The notes under the pieces were generated by a model, which was given only the letters and a program-made list of their open reading frames with translations, was not told where the DNA came from and did no database searches. From JAGNLM01 sp964439835 (GTDB lineage: Bacteria; Pseudomonadota; Gammaproteobacteria; JAABTG01), in the NCBI GenBank assembly GCA_964439835.1, contig CAYTPQ010000005.1:1-64000 (forward strand): DNA of 64,000 bases, written 5' to 3'. Within the stretch, counting starts at the first letter, position 1. Each line of letters starts with the position of its first letter. Below, in pieces: positions 44,758-52,479 of the stretch. Position numbers and translations under genes: made by a program.

Positions 44758-46014
44758 TCAGCCGGCGGCCGCTTCCGCCTTGCGCTGGAACCACTTCTCG
44801 GCCTCCTCGTCCCACGTATCCATGCGCACGTAGGAGCTCTGGCGCGGCTCCGCGACCATGTTCGGGTCGACCTCGACGCCGATGCCCTCGAGGAAGTTGA
44901 CCAGGCCGATGCGCTCGATCATCTCGCCGGTGCGCTCGTGCTCCAGCGCGTTCTCGGCGAAGAAGTCGATGGTATTGACGGCCATCTCAAGAAGCTCGTC
45001 GTAGTCTTCGTCAGTCTCGAGCTTCTTGAACGGCACGACGACCGTGCCCATCAGATCGCCGATCTTCAGCGTGCGCTTGCCGCCGATGAGGACCGTCACG
45101 CCCTTGTCGTCGCCCGGGGACAGGGCCTTGTTCATCACGTTGAGGCAGTGCATGCAACGCACGCAGTTGCGGTTGTCGACCGCCAGCGTGTCGTCGTCCC
45201 CCAGCGAGAGGGCCTTGGTCGGGCAGCGCGACACGACATTGTCGATAACGTACTTGCGGCCCTTCTGCTGGATGAAGTTCTTGACCTCGGCCTGGTCGAC
45301 CTTCATGTCGTCGCGCCAGGTGCCGATGACCGCGAAGTCCGCGCGCTCGATCGAGTTCACGCAGTCGTTGGGGCAGCCCGATACCTTGAACTTGAACTTG
45401 TAGGGCAGCGCCGGGCGGTGAACGTCGTCGGTAAAGCGGTTCTGCAGCGTGCGGTGGATACGCTGCTCGTTGGCGCAGGACTGCTCGCAGCGGGCCGCGC
45501 CGACGCACGACATGCCCGTGCGCACGCAGGGGCCGGCGCCGCCGAGGTCCCAACCGTAGTCGTTGATCTCGTCAAAGAAGTGCTGGGTGTTCTCGGTCGT
45601 CGCGCCGATGAACATGATGTTTCCGGTCTGGCCGTGGAAGGTGACCAGCCCCGAGCCCCACTTCTCCCAGCTGTCGGCCAGCTGGCGCAGCATCTGGGTC
45701 GTGTAGTGGTTGCCCGCGGGCGGCTGCACGCGCAGGGTGTGGAACTCCTTCGACTTGGGGAACTGCTTACCGACCTCGGAGAAGCGCGGGATGATGCCGC
45801 CGCCGTAACCGAACACGCTCACCGTGCCGCCCTTCCAGTAGCCCTTGCGGGTCTCGTAGGAGTGCTCGAGCTGGCCCAGGAGGTCGTTCGCCATCTCGTT
45901 GATGCGCTGCTCGGGGTGCTGGTCCCGAAGGCGCTTGATCCCCGAGATGAAGCTCGGCCATGGGCCCTTCTCGAGCTCGTCGAGCATCGGCGTATCGTGC
46001 TTGTTCATTGCCAT
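44758..46014 (-). CDS. dsrA: Reverse dissimilatory sulfite reductase, alpha subunit
   Basis: A 418-residue subunit of DsrAB. The siroheme-[4Fe-4S] cysteines appear as CVGAARC (C-x5-C) near residue 170 and CPNDC (C-x3-C) near residue 215. A ferredoxin insert has CVRCMHC and later CPTKAL. The length is normal. It is the first gene of the minus-strand dsrABEFHCMKLJOPNR operon. A TAAGGAGA ribosome site precedes the start. The promoter lies in the 441-base region shared with a divergent gene group. Confidence 0.98.
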   Translation of the reverse strand: MAMNKHDTPMLDELEKGPWPSFISGIKRLRDQHPEQRINEMANDLLGQLEHSYETRKGYWKGGTVSVFGYGGGIIPRFSEVGKQFPKSKEFHTLRVQPPAGNHYTTQMLRQLADSWEKWGSGLVTFHGQTGNIMFIGATTENTQHFFDEINDYGWDLGGAGPCVRTGMSCVGAARCEQSCANEQRIHRTLQNRFTDDVHRPALPYKFKFKVSGCPNDCVNSIERADFAVIGTWRDDMKVDQAEVKNFIQQKGRKYVIDNVVSRCPTKALSLGDDDTLAVDNRNCVRCMHCLNVMNKALSPGDDKGVTVLIGGKRTLKIGDLMGTVVVPFKKLETDEDYDELLEMAVNTIDFFAENALEHERTGEMIERIGLVNFLEGIGVEVDPNMVAEPRQSSYVRMDTWDEEAEKWFQRKAEAAAG

Positions 46015-46455
46015 TGCGTTATCTCCTTAGAGGGTTACCACGGGTTGCGGGCTCGGTCCGGGCGCCGAGGCACCCTGCAACTCCCACGCTCAGCCAGATC
46101 GGGTGTGCGGCACCGCGTCCTCGGGCGTTTCCCGCGGACGCGCGAGATACCGCATCGGGCGGAGAAGTCTATAGACGCCCGTCAGGTATCGTAACCCCAC
46201 CGATGGGGTGGCCCCCAAACTGGCCGCTTATCCCTTTCGGGATACCCAGGCGACGCCACCACCGGCGAGGACATGTGCCCACAAAAAGTAATGTATTAAT
46301 ATCTTCCACCTCGCGCCCCGCCGTCAACCGACGCGCGCACTGCCCCTGGCCGCCGCGCGCGGATCACCGAGGCTGGCCCGAGGCGGGGCGGTGGGCGCAA
46401 ACCCCTAGAGCCTTACCTTGAATGTGGGGCGGGCAGTCTCAACAATACGAGCACC
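46015..46455. other. Divergent control region between dsrA and the Cas6/RspA group, 441 bases
   Basis: No gene is seen. The dsrA side has a 10-bp palindrome with a -10-like TATAGA and two larger inverted repeats (see separate entry). An AT-rich patch at 46280-46305 (around ATGTATTAATATC) is a further promoter candidate on either strand. I could not place a convincing promoter for the plus-strand group. Confidence 0.5.
46167..46244 (-). promoter_or_regulatory. Candidate dsrA promoter with two upstream palindromes
   Basis: On the minus strand TATAGA (46173-46168) is a possible -10 box, with no good -35. Upstream lie two inverted repeats: ACCCCA-ccga-TGGGGT at 46194-46209 and TATCCC-tttc-GGGATA at 46229-46244. 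Their centres are 35 bp apart, and from the predicted start near 46161 they fall at about -40.5 and -75.5, classic activator spacing. The second repeat has NarL-like 7-2-7 geometry and shares 12 of 16 bases with the site at 52361. The start site is inferred. Confidence 0.4.
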
Positions 46456-46641
46456 ATGTTGCACCTCAGCGAAATCCTCCTCCAGCACCACGAGGTCCAG
46501 TCTTTTCAGGACCTGATCCCGCTGGTGCGAGAGGCCGCGCGGCGGGAGCGGTTCTTCCGTATGGACGTGAAGCCGCCGTTCTCGGACACGCCGGACAACT
46601 GGGAGGACGTCCTAGAGGGGGCCTTCAGCGGTCTGGTCTGA
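46456..46641 (+). CDS. Hypothetical protein, 61 aa
   Basis: I do not recognise this small protein. It starts MLHLSEILLQHHEVQSFQDL, contains a charged helix (LVREAARRERFFRMDV) and ends with an acidic segment (DNWEDVLEGAFSG). It is probably soluble. No strong ribosome site is visible. Coding is supported by its position as first gene of a plus-strand run (then the 231-aa protein, the Cas6-like gene and rspA) and by a sensible helix pattern. It is divergent from dsrA. Confidence 0.5.
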   Translation: MLHLSEILLQHHEVQSFQDLIPLVREAARRERFFRMDVKPPFSDTPDNWEDVLEGAFSGLV

Positions 46642-46705
46642 TGGCGGAGGGCGGCTCGGTCCTGCCAGGGCGAGCCGCGGATGGAACGGGCGGCGGATTC
46701 CGGGC

Positions 46706-47401
46706 ATGAAGCTCTACAGCGGCAACACCCAGGACATCGCGACGGACGAGGAGGCCCTGACGTCGCGCGCCGCCCTCGAAGGGCAGCTCGTGGCGATAGG
46801 CGAGCGGTTGCGCGAGCTGGGGCCCGACGACCCCCGGCGGACCGCGAGCCTCCTGGAGCAGGCCCGCACCCTGCTGCGCCTAGAGCGCAACGAGGAGGCC
46901 TGGGCCCCGGCCCGCGAGGCCTTCGACGCGTGCCTCGTCCACCGGGACTGGGAGGGTGCCGTGGAGGCCTGCGAGGCCCTGTTTCTCACCGAGCAGCCGC
47001 AGGCTCTGGCCGCACTCGGTCAGGGGGTCTGGATTGCGGTGACCTTCCCGGTGAACCCGGAGGCGTCGGTCGAGATGCTGCGCCGGATCGTCGAGGAGAC
47101 CCCGGACGACGCCGACGGCGCCGCGGTGGCGGCGGCTACCGCCCACTACGTGGCGGACCTGCGCGCCGAGGGACCAGGCCGGGACAACCTGCTCTTCTAC
47201 ACCGCCCAGATGCTGTCATCGGTCGCCCGCCGTCACAGCCAGGTGGAGACCCAGGAGCAGTTCGACCTCTGGCTGAAGCGGCTGGAGCTCGACCAGCCGG
47301 ACAAGTTCCTCATCCGACTGCGTAACGTCGTGGACGTCCTGGTCCAAGACGACTGGTGGATCGACCGCGAGGCCGTCCACGCCGAGCTGCCGGTGAACTG
47401 A
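46706..47401 (+). CDS. Hypothetical helical-repeat protein, 231 aa
   Basis: I do not recognise a named family. The protein is all-helical and soluble, with TPR-like pairs: RTASLLEQARTLLRLERNEEAWAPAREAFDACL and then WEGAVEACEALFLTEQPQALAALGQGVWIAV. A C-terminal part with DLWLKRLELDQPDKFLIRLRNVVDVLV follows. That architecture suits a protein-protein adaptor. It starts 64 bases after the 61-aa gene, and its stop is 10 bases before the Cas6-like gene, so the two are probably translated together. Confidence 0.65.
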   Translation: MKLYSGNTQDIATDEEALTSRAALEGQLVAIGERLRELGPDDPRRTASLLEQARTLLRLERNEEAWAPAREAFDACLVHRDWEGAVEACEALFLTEQPQALAALGQGVWIAVTFPVNPEASVEMLRRIVEETPDDADGAAVAAATAHYVADLRAEGPGRDNLLFYTAQMLSSVARRHSQVETQEQFDLWLKRLELDQPDKFLIRLRNVVDVLVQDDWWIDREAVHAELPVN

Positions 47402-47411
47402 GGTCGGCCCC

Positions 47412-48104
47412 GTGTACTGGCAGGACGAGAACGAAGATTCCCGCGACCGCGTGGCGCCGGACGAGGTCGTCGACCTGTCCTTCGCGCTGTCCGGCCGCAC
47501 CCTCCCGGTCGACCACGCCCACGCCCTTTACGCGGCCCTCTGCGCTGCCCTGCCCTGGCTCTCAGACGAGGCCGGCGCCGGGGTTCACAGCATCCACGTG
47601 GCCGCGTCCCAGAACGGCTGGTACCGGCCGGAGGAGGGCGCCGGCGGTGTGCTCCACATCTCCCGACGCACCCGGATGACGCTGCGCCTGCGCGGCGGCC
47701 GGGTGGAGGACGCCCGGGGCCTGACGACTCAGACCCTGGACGTCGGCGGTCACCCCTTGTCGCTCGGGGACGCGTCGGTGCGGGCCCTCGTACCGCTGCC
47801 GACGCTGTTCGCGCGCCACGTGGTGAGCGCGCCGGACGAGCCGGAGGAGGCGTTCCTGGACGCTGTCGCCCGGGACCTGCGCCAGCTGGGGGTCCGGCCG
47901 CGCAAGCTGCTCTGCGGGAAGACCAGCGAGGTGCGAACCCCCCAGGGTGCGCTGTTCACGCGCAGCCTGATGGTCGCGGACCTCGACCGGGCAGAGTCGC
48001 TCGCCTTGCAGCGCCAGGGGCTGCGCGGCGAGCGCAAGCTGGGATGCGGGCTGTTCGTCCCGCACAAGGGCATCGCGCCGGTCCGCAAGGCCGAGGACGG
48101 CTGA
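47412..48104 (+). CDS. Solitary Cas6/Cmx6-like endoribonuclease (type I-MYXAN group)
   Basis: This 230-residue protein resembles the Cas6/Cmx6 family that cuts CRISPR precursor RNA. Seen: an N-terminal VDLSFALSGRTLPVDHAHALYAAL strand-helix unit with H35 and H37 where Cas6 general-base histidines lie; the GVHSIHVA and ISRRTRMTLRLRGG strands; SVRALVPLPTLFARHV; and a C-terminal glycine-rich loop, GLRGERKLGCGLFVPHKG (residues 203-220). Start is the GTG at 47412. No other cas gene and no repeat array are in the window. It is coupled to the gene before it and followed by rspA. The target RNA is unknown; the family call is from memory of the consensus. Confidence 0.75.
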   Translation: MYWQDENEDSRDRVAPDEVVDLSFALSGRTLPVDHAHALYAALCAALPWLSDEAGAGVHSIHVAASQNGWYRPEEGAGGVLHISRRTRMTLRLRGGRVEDARGLTTQTLDVGGHPLSLGDASVRALVPLPTLFARHVVSAPDEPEEAFLDAVARDLRQLGVRPRKLLCGKTSEVRTPQGALFTRSLMVADLDRAESLALQRQGLRGERKLGCGLFVPHKGIAPVRKAEDG

Positions 48105-48164
48105 GGGGCCGGCGTGCGAACCGTCGCTATCGCACCGTCAACGACCTGAACGACAACTCTTTAT

Positions 48165-48171
48165 AAGGAGG
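48165..48171 (+). promoter_or_regulatory. Strong ribosome binding site of rspA
   Basis: AAGGAGG at 48165-48171 is a perfect Shine-Dalgarno sequence 7 bases before a GTG start at 48179. It decides that start and predicts high translation. Confidence 0.8.
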
Positions 48172-48178
48172 ACCGAAC

Positions 48179-48517
48179 GTGGCATACGAGGTCGAGGGAA
48201 AGGTCTTGGAGACCGACGCCAACGGCTACCTGGTCAACGCGAACGAGTGGGACCACAAGGTCGCCGAGGTCATCGCCGCCGCCGAGGGGATCACGCTGAC
48301 CCAGGAGCACTGGGACGTCATGGAGTACCTGCGCGACGAGTACCTGAACCAGGGCGGCAACCAACCCAACGAGCGCACCATCCTTAAGGCCATGAGCGAG
48401 AAGTGGGGGCGCAACGCCACCACCAAGGACATGTACACGCTGTTCCCGAAGATGCCGAGCAAGCAGGGCGCAAAGGTCGCCGGTCTGCCGGAATCCCGGC
48501 GCAAAGGCGGCTACTGA
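48179..48517 (+). CDS. Cysteine-free DsrC/TusE homologue (RspA type)
   Basis: A 112-residue member of the DsrC family, alignable with DsrC from the N-terminus (YEVEGKVLETDANGYLVN) to the arm (LFPKMPSKQGAKVAGLPESRRKGGY). Both redox cysteines are gone: the C98 equivalent is alanine, the penultimate cysteine is glycine, and no cysteine exists elsewhere. Homologues of this kind have been called RspA (regulatory sulfur-related protein), with a suspected regulatory role; they cannot carry sulfur in the DsrC manner. The gene lies between the Cas6-like gene and the nar locus. Confidence 0.85.
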   Translation: MAYEVEGKVLETDANGYLVNANEWDHKVAEVIAAAEGITLTQEHWDVMEYLRDEYLNQGGNQPNERTILKAMSEKWGRNATTKDMYTLFPKMPSKQGAKVAGLPESRRKGGY

Positions 48518-48679
48518 CGTCGTCTCAGCAGGCGGCGCCACCCCGCCAGCGCGCTCACCCCCGCGCGGTGCCCACGGTCGGTGCCCCGCGGGGGCGGTGA
48601 GTGCCGCGACCCGTCTGAAACCTGCCGAATCGTCCCGCACCCCGGAGGCCCGCTCGGTCGCGGCGGTCCACCGGCCTCC

Positions 48680-49354
48680 TCAGACGTCGGCCCACATCCG
48701 GAACAGATTGACGTAGCTCCGGTCCAGGAGCGCCGTCTCGTGCGCGGCCGGACGCTCCCTCAGCAGGGCCTCCCGCGCCTGCCCCAGCTCGTAGAGCAGC
48801 TCCCGGCGCTGCGGGTCGCGCACCAGGCTCTGGACCCAGGTGACCGCCACCAGCCGCTCGCCGCGGGTGACCTCGGCGACCCGGTGCAGGCTTGAGGATG
48901 GGTACAGCACCGCGTGTCCCGCGGGGAGCTTGACCGTCTGGGGCCCGAACGGCGTGCGGATCACCAGCTCGCCCCCGTCGTAGTCTTCCGGGCCGCTCAG
49001 AAACACCGTGATCGAGACGTCCGACCGATAGCGTCCTCCCGCCGGCCCCATCACCGGGTCGTCCACGTGGTCGCCGTAGGCCATGCCCGGCGTGTAGCGG
49101 GCGTAGAAAGGCACCGCCACGCGGTACGGCAGGGCCGCCGCCTGGTAGGTGGGGTGTTGGACCAGCGCGCCCATCACCACCCGGTTCAGGGACTCGACCA
49201 CGCCCGATCCCGGCTGCACCTCCTCGTTGCGTTTCACCCGGCTCGCCGCGGTGCCCGCCGAGAGACGCCCGTCCACGAACGACGCCCGATCCAGGAGCAG
49301 CCGCGCCGTCTGCAACCGGTCGGCGTCGAGAACCCCTTCGATGGTCACGACCAT
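48680..49354 (-). CDS. PKHD-type Fe(II)/2-oxoglutarate oxygenase (YbiX/PiuC-like)
   Basis: This 224-residue protein starts MVVTIEGVLDADRL and has the double-stranded beta-helix metal site: H96-x-D98 in YGDHVDDP, H157 in SSSLHRV and the 2-oxoglutarate-binding R167. PiuC homologues are often linked to iron uptake, but no receptor gene is nearby. It converges with the RspA gene and lies downstream of narL in the same direction (110 bases), so it could be co-transcribed with narXL. Confidence 0.92.
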   Translation of the reverse strand: MVVTIEGVLDADRLQTARLLLDRASFVDGRLSAGTAASRVKRNEEVQPGSGVVESLNRVVMGALVQHPTYQAAALPYRVAVPFYARYTPGMAYGDHVDDPVMGPAGGRYRSDVSITVFLSGPEDYDGGELVIRTPFGPQTVKLPAGHAVLYPSSSLHRVAEVTRGERLVAVTWVQSLVRDPQRRELLYELGQAREALLRERPAAHETALLDRSYVNLFRMWADV

Positions 49355-49463
49355 GGCCCCACACCTCCCCCGCCGCTCACGGCCGGGACGGTAGCACAGC
49401 CGGCGGGATTGCAGCGCCCCTCGAGCGGGACCCCGCCACCCGGCAGAGCGCCCGGCCGAGGTG

Positions 49464-50126
49464 TCAGCCGGTCTCGCCGCCCTCCAGGTGGCCGATGGCC
49501 CACACCGCCGCCTCGGTGCGCGAGCGCAGCCGCAGCTTCTTCAGGATCCCCTTCATGTGGACCTTCACCGTGCCCTCGGTGACGCCCAGCTCCCGGGCGA
49601 TGACCTTGTTGCTGCCCCCACGGGTGAGCAACGACAGGATCTCCCGCTCCCGCAGGGTCAGCCCCGCCTCTTCCGGGTCCCGCGGATGGGCCTCGGCCCG
49701 CAAGGCCCGCGCCAGCAGGTCGGCCACCCCTGGGCTCAGGGAGAGCCGCCCGGCCGCGACCTCGCGCAGGCCCGACAGCATGGCCTCCGGCTCCATGTCC
49801 TTGAGGAAGTAACCGTCGGCCCCCGCCCGCAGCGCCTCGACAACGTCCTGCTCGCTGTCGGAGACCGTGAGCACCACCACCCGGCTGTCCAGGTCGAGCG
49901 CCTTCAGGGCCTTCAAGGTGGCGAGCCCACCCATCCCCGGCATCTGCAGGTCAAGCAGGATGAGGTCAGGCCGGCGGGTGCGGGCGAGCTCGAGCCCCTC
50001 CTCCCCAGAGGCCGCCTCTCCGGCCATGGCCAGATGCTCGTCGAGGGCCACCAGCTGGGCGACGCCCTTGCGCAGCAACGGGTGGTCGTCGATCACCAGG
50101 ATCGTCTGGCGCGGCTCGTCAAGCAC
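49464..50126 (-). CDS. narL: NarL-type response regulator, nar-linked
   Basis: A 220-residue response regulator. The receiver has ILVIDDHPLLRKGV, the phosphorylation aspartate in LILLDLQMPGMGG and the YFLKDMEPEAM segment. The DNA-binding domain has LTLREREILSLLTRGGSNKVIARELGVTEGTVKVHMKGILKKL, close to E. coli NarL. It overlaps narX by 8 bases and should be phosphorylated by it. Predicted sites lie upstream of narX and narK. Confidence 0.95.
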   Translation of the reverse strand: MLDEPRQTILVIDDHPLLRKGVAQLVALDEHLAMAGEAASGEEGLELARTRRPDLILLDLQMPGMGGLATLKALKALDLDSRVVVLTVSDSEQDVVEALRAGADGYFLKDMEPEAMLSGLREVAAGRLSLSPGVADLLARALRAEAHPRDPEEAGLTLREREILSLLTRGGSNKVIARELGVTEGTVKVHMKGILKKLRLRSRTEAAVWAIGHLEGGETG

Positions 50127-52206
50127 GGCCGGGGGCCTCCTCGGCGACCCGCAGACCCGGTGGCGGTGCGTCGGCGGCCGCGGCCTGCGTCGCCGCCGTG
50201 GCCACCGGTAACGGCCGCTCGACGGCGGCTCCCGCGCCGCGCAGCGACTGCGGCACGAAGGTCAGGACCACGTCGGTACCGCCGCCGGGGGGCGCCTGCA
50301 CCCGAAGCTCCCCGCCGAGCGTGCTCGCCCGCTCGTGCATGATGGTCATCCCGTAGTGGTGAACGCGTGCGGGCTGGGGCCTGAGGCCGACCCCGTCATC
50401 GCGCACGCTGACCCGCACCCCCCCGGAGTCGGCGCAGCGCACGGAGACCACCGCTCGCCGCGCGCGGGCGTGGTTGACGATGTTGGTCAGGGCCTCGCGC
50501 ACGATCTGCAGCACGTGGATCTCCTCGTTCGGGTCGAGCTGGCAACGCCCCAGCTGGAAATCCAGGGTCAGCTCAGTCGCCGTCCGGGCGCGGAGCTCGT
50601 CGAGGGTCTCCGAGAGGGCCATGGCCAGACCCCTTCCGTCGAACTGGATCCGGAAGGTGGTGAGCAACTCCCGCAGCTGCCGGTAGGCGCTGCTCAGACC
50701 CTCCCGCAGCTCGTGAACCACGGAGGCCGCGCTGTCGACGCTGCCGCTGCGGTCGATGAGGCTCTGCAGGCGGGTAACTTGGATCTTCAGGTAGGAAAGG
50801 GACTGGGCGAGCGAGTCGTGCAGCTCCCGGGCCATGGCTGCGCGCTCCTCGAGCAGGGCCATCCGCCGGCCCTCGGTGCGACGCCTGGCGTTCGCGTGCG
50901 CGAGGCCAACGTGCCGACCGACGGCCTCCGCGAGCTGCACTTGCCACCCCTCGACCGCCTTGTCCTCCGGTACCTCCAGGTTGAGCACGCCGATGGTGCT
51001 CTGCTGGTCGCCGAGCGGGACCGTCAGCAGCCGCGCCCGGCGCTGGCCGTCTTCGCCGCCGACGACGCGCAGGTGGGTCTCGCGGGTACCGACGCACTGC
51101 GCGCACAGCGGCGCCGAGCAGGTCGGAGGGCGCTCGCCGGGGTCGCGGAAGGTCGTCGCCTCCATGTGCGCACCCTGGCGGTCAAGGTCCGCAATGCAGA
51201 TCGCGCCTGCCGGGAACCCGGCGGCCTCCTGCAGGTCTCCCAGCACCGCACGGTAGGTCTGCGCGGAGACCTGGTCCTCGTTCAACCGCTCCAGGGTACG
51301 GTAGAGCAGCTCCAGGGAGCGGTTGCTCCGTTGCAGCTCCTCGGTGCGGGTCGCCACTCGCCGCTCCAGGTCGACGTAGAGCTTGGAGAGGTCCTCGGAG
51401 AGCACGTTGAACGCCTCCCCCAGGCTCCCCAGCTCGTCCTGCCCGGTGTGTTGGACCCGCTGGGAGAAGTCACCGCCGCGGGCACTGCGGGCGCAGTGCA
51501 GCAGGTCGGCCAGCGGGGCCAAGACGTCGGTCTGCATGAAGTACATGGTGACGAAGACGACGCCGAGGGTCAGGAACAGCGAGACCCCCTGGATCGCCCG
51601 CAGCGTCCGGATCTTGTCCTCAGTGTTGGCCTCGAGCCGGCCGACGAAGGCGTCGATGCCGGCGACGAACGCATCCACGCTGGCCTGGGCCCGGTCCCTC
51701 GCCTCCCAGGCCGCCTGCCGCGTCGCGTCGTCGACGAAGCGTACGCCGTAACCGCCCACCCCAGGGGCAGTGAAGCGCTCGAGGCGCTTCAGGTAGTCGT
51801 CGAGCAGGGGCTCGCAGCGATTCAGCCAGGCTGCCGCCACCTCCTCGTAGGCGGCGCGCAGCGGGTGGGCGGGGTCGTCGGGCAGGGCACCGGTAAGGCG
51901 CGGGCTCTGGAGCCGCACCACGAAGTCCCGCTGCGCCGCCACAACCCGCTCGCGGTGACTCTGGGCGTCCAACCCCTCGGCAGTCAGGGCTCGGTCCAAC
52001 ACCAGGTACGACTGCATGCGTAGGGAGCCGGCCTGGTTGATCGCCGCGGCGTCGCCGTTGAGCATCTCCGCGACGACGACCGAGACCGCCATCCCGGTAA
52101 TCGCCAGCACCGTGATCAGGGCCATTAACAGCCCCAAGCGCAGCAGCAACGTCCGCTCGAATAGCTTTCTCACTCGTTGCCTCACCGGCCCGTTCAAGGG
52201 GTCCAC
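50119..52206 (-). CDS. narX: NarX nitrate/nitrite sensor histidine kinase
   Basis: A 695-residue sensor. First helix about 22-48, then the nitrate-binding P-box AAAINQAGSLRMQSY (53-67), a periplasmic helical bundle to about 200, a second helix (208-224) and HAMP. A central module with the NarX cysteine cluster (C363, C368, C371), and then ELHDSLAQ with phosphoacceptor H463 and an ATPase domain with DDGVGLRP. A proline- and alanine-rich C-terminal tail is extra. It is divergent from narK. Confidence 0.96.
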   Translation of the reverse strand: MDPLNGPVRQRVRKLFERTLLLRLGLLMALITVLAITGMAVSVVVAEMLNGDAAAINQAGSLRMQSYLVLDRALTAEGLDAQSHRERVVAAQRDFVVRLQSPRLTGALPDDPAHPLRAAYEEVAAAWLNRCEPLLDDYLKRLERFTAPGVGGYGVRFVDDATRQAAWEARDRAQASVDAFVAGIDAFVGRLEANTEDKIRTLRAIQGVSLFLTLGVVFVTMYFMQTDVLAPLADLLHCARSARGGDFSQRVQHTGQDELGSLGEAFNVLSEDLSKLYVDLERRVATRTEELQRSNRSLELLYRTLERLNEDQVSAQTYRAVLGDLQEAAGFPAGAICIADLDRQGAHMEATTFRDPGERPPTCSAPLCAQCVGTRETHLRVVGGEDGQRRARLLTVPLGDQQSTIGVLNLEVPEDKAVEGWQVQLAEAVGRHVGLAHANARRRTEGRRMALLEERAAMARELHDSLAQSLSYLKIQVTRLQSLIDRSGSVDSAASVVHELREGLSSAYRQLRELLTTFRIQFDGRGLAMALSETLDELRARTATELTLDFQLGRCQLDPNEEIHVLQIVREALTNIVNHARARRAVVSVRCADSGGVRVSVRDDGVGLRPQPARVHHYGMTIMHERASTLGGELRVQAPPGGGTDVVLTFVPQSLRGAGAAVERPLPVATAATQAAAADAPPPGLRVAEEAPGRA

Positions 52207-52247
52207 GTCGGCGGGCGATGGTTACATGTGACACGCGTCGGCCGTGA

Positions 52248-52263
52248 TACCTCCAAAGAGTCC
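52248..52263. promoter_or_regulatory. Partial NarL-type site near narX
   Basis: TACCTCCAAAGAGTCC shares its first 11 bases with the reverse complement of the 7-2-7 site at 52361-52376. It lies 42 bases from the narX start and may be a weaker NarL half-site for autoregulation. Confidence 0.4.
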
Positions 52264-52360
52264 GCTGCCTCCCGGGGCACCGCACCGGTGCCCCTGCGGG
52301 CAGTCGCGAGGGCGAGAGGCATCGCTCTTTATATCAATCAGTTACAGAACACCAGCCGGC

Positions 52361-52376
52361 TACCCCTTTGGAGGTA
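52361..52376. promoter_or_regulatory. NarL/NarP 7-2-7 binding site upstream of narK
   Basis: TACCCCT-TT-GGAGGTA has two inverted heptamers separated by two bases. The first matches the NarL consensus TACYYMT fully and the second has one mismatch. It lies about 104 bases before the narK start. Confidence 0.7.
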
Positions 52377-52404
52377 TTGGACACCCGCAGCCGCCCCTGG
52401 TGAC

Positions 52405-52418
52405 TTGATGTCCATCAA
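52405..52418. promoter_or_regulatory. Perfect FNR/ANR box upstream of narK
   Basis: TTGAT-gtcc-ATCAA is an exact match to the FNR consensus TTGAT-N4-ATCAA. Placed at the usual -41.5 it predicts a start near 52453 with a weak -10 (TAGCTT, 52441-52446). Anaerobic activation of narK and the nar genes is expected. Confidence 0.8.
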
Positions 52419-52479
52419 TTCGAGGGTCGCCACCGGCGTCTAGCTTTCCGTCCGCAACCTCAAAGAAGGGCTTGCGGAC

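Noticed and set aside
46015..48700. CRISPR array near the Cas6-like gene
   Set aside because: I looked for regularly spaced direct repeats of 20-40 bases in the flanks and saw none; the gaps are short and filled with genes or unique sequence.
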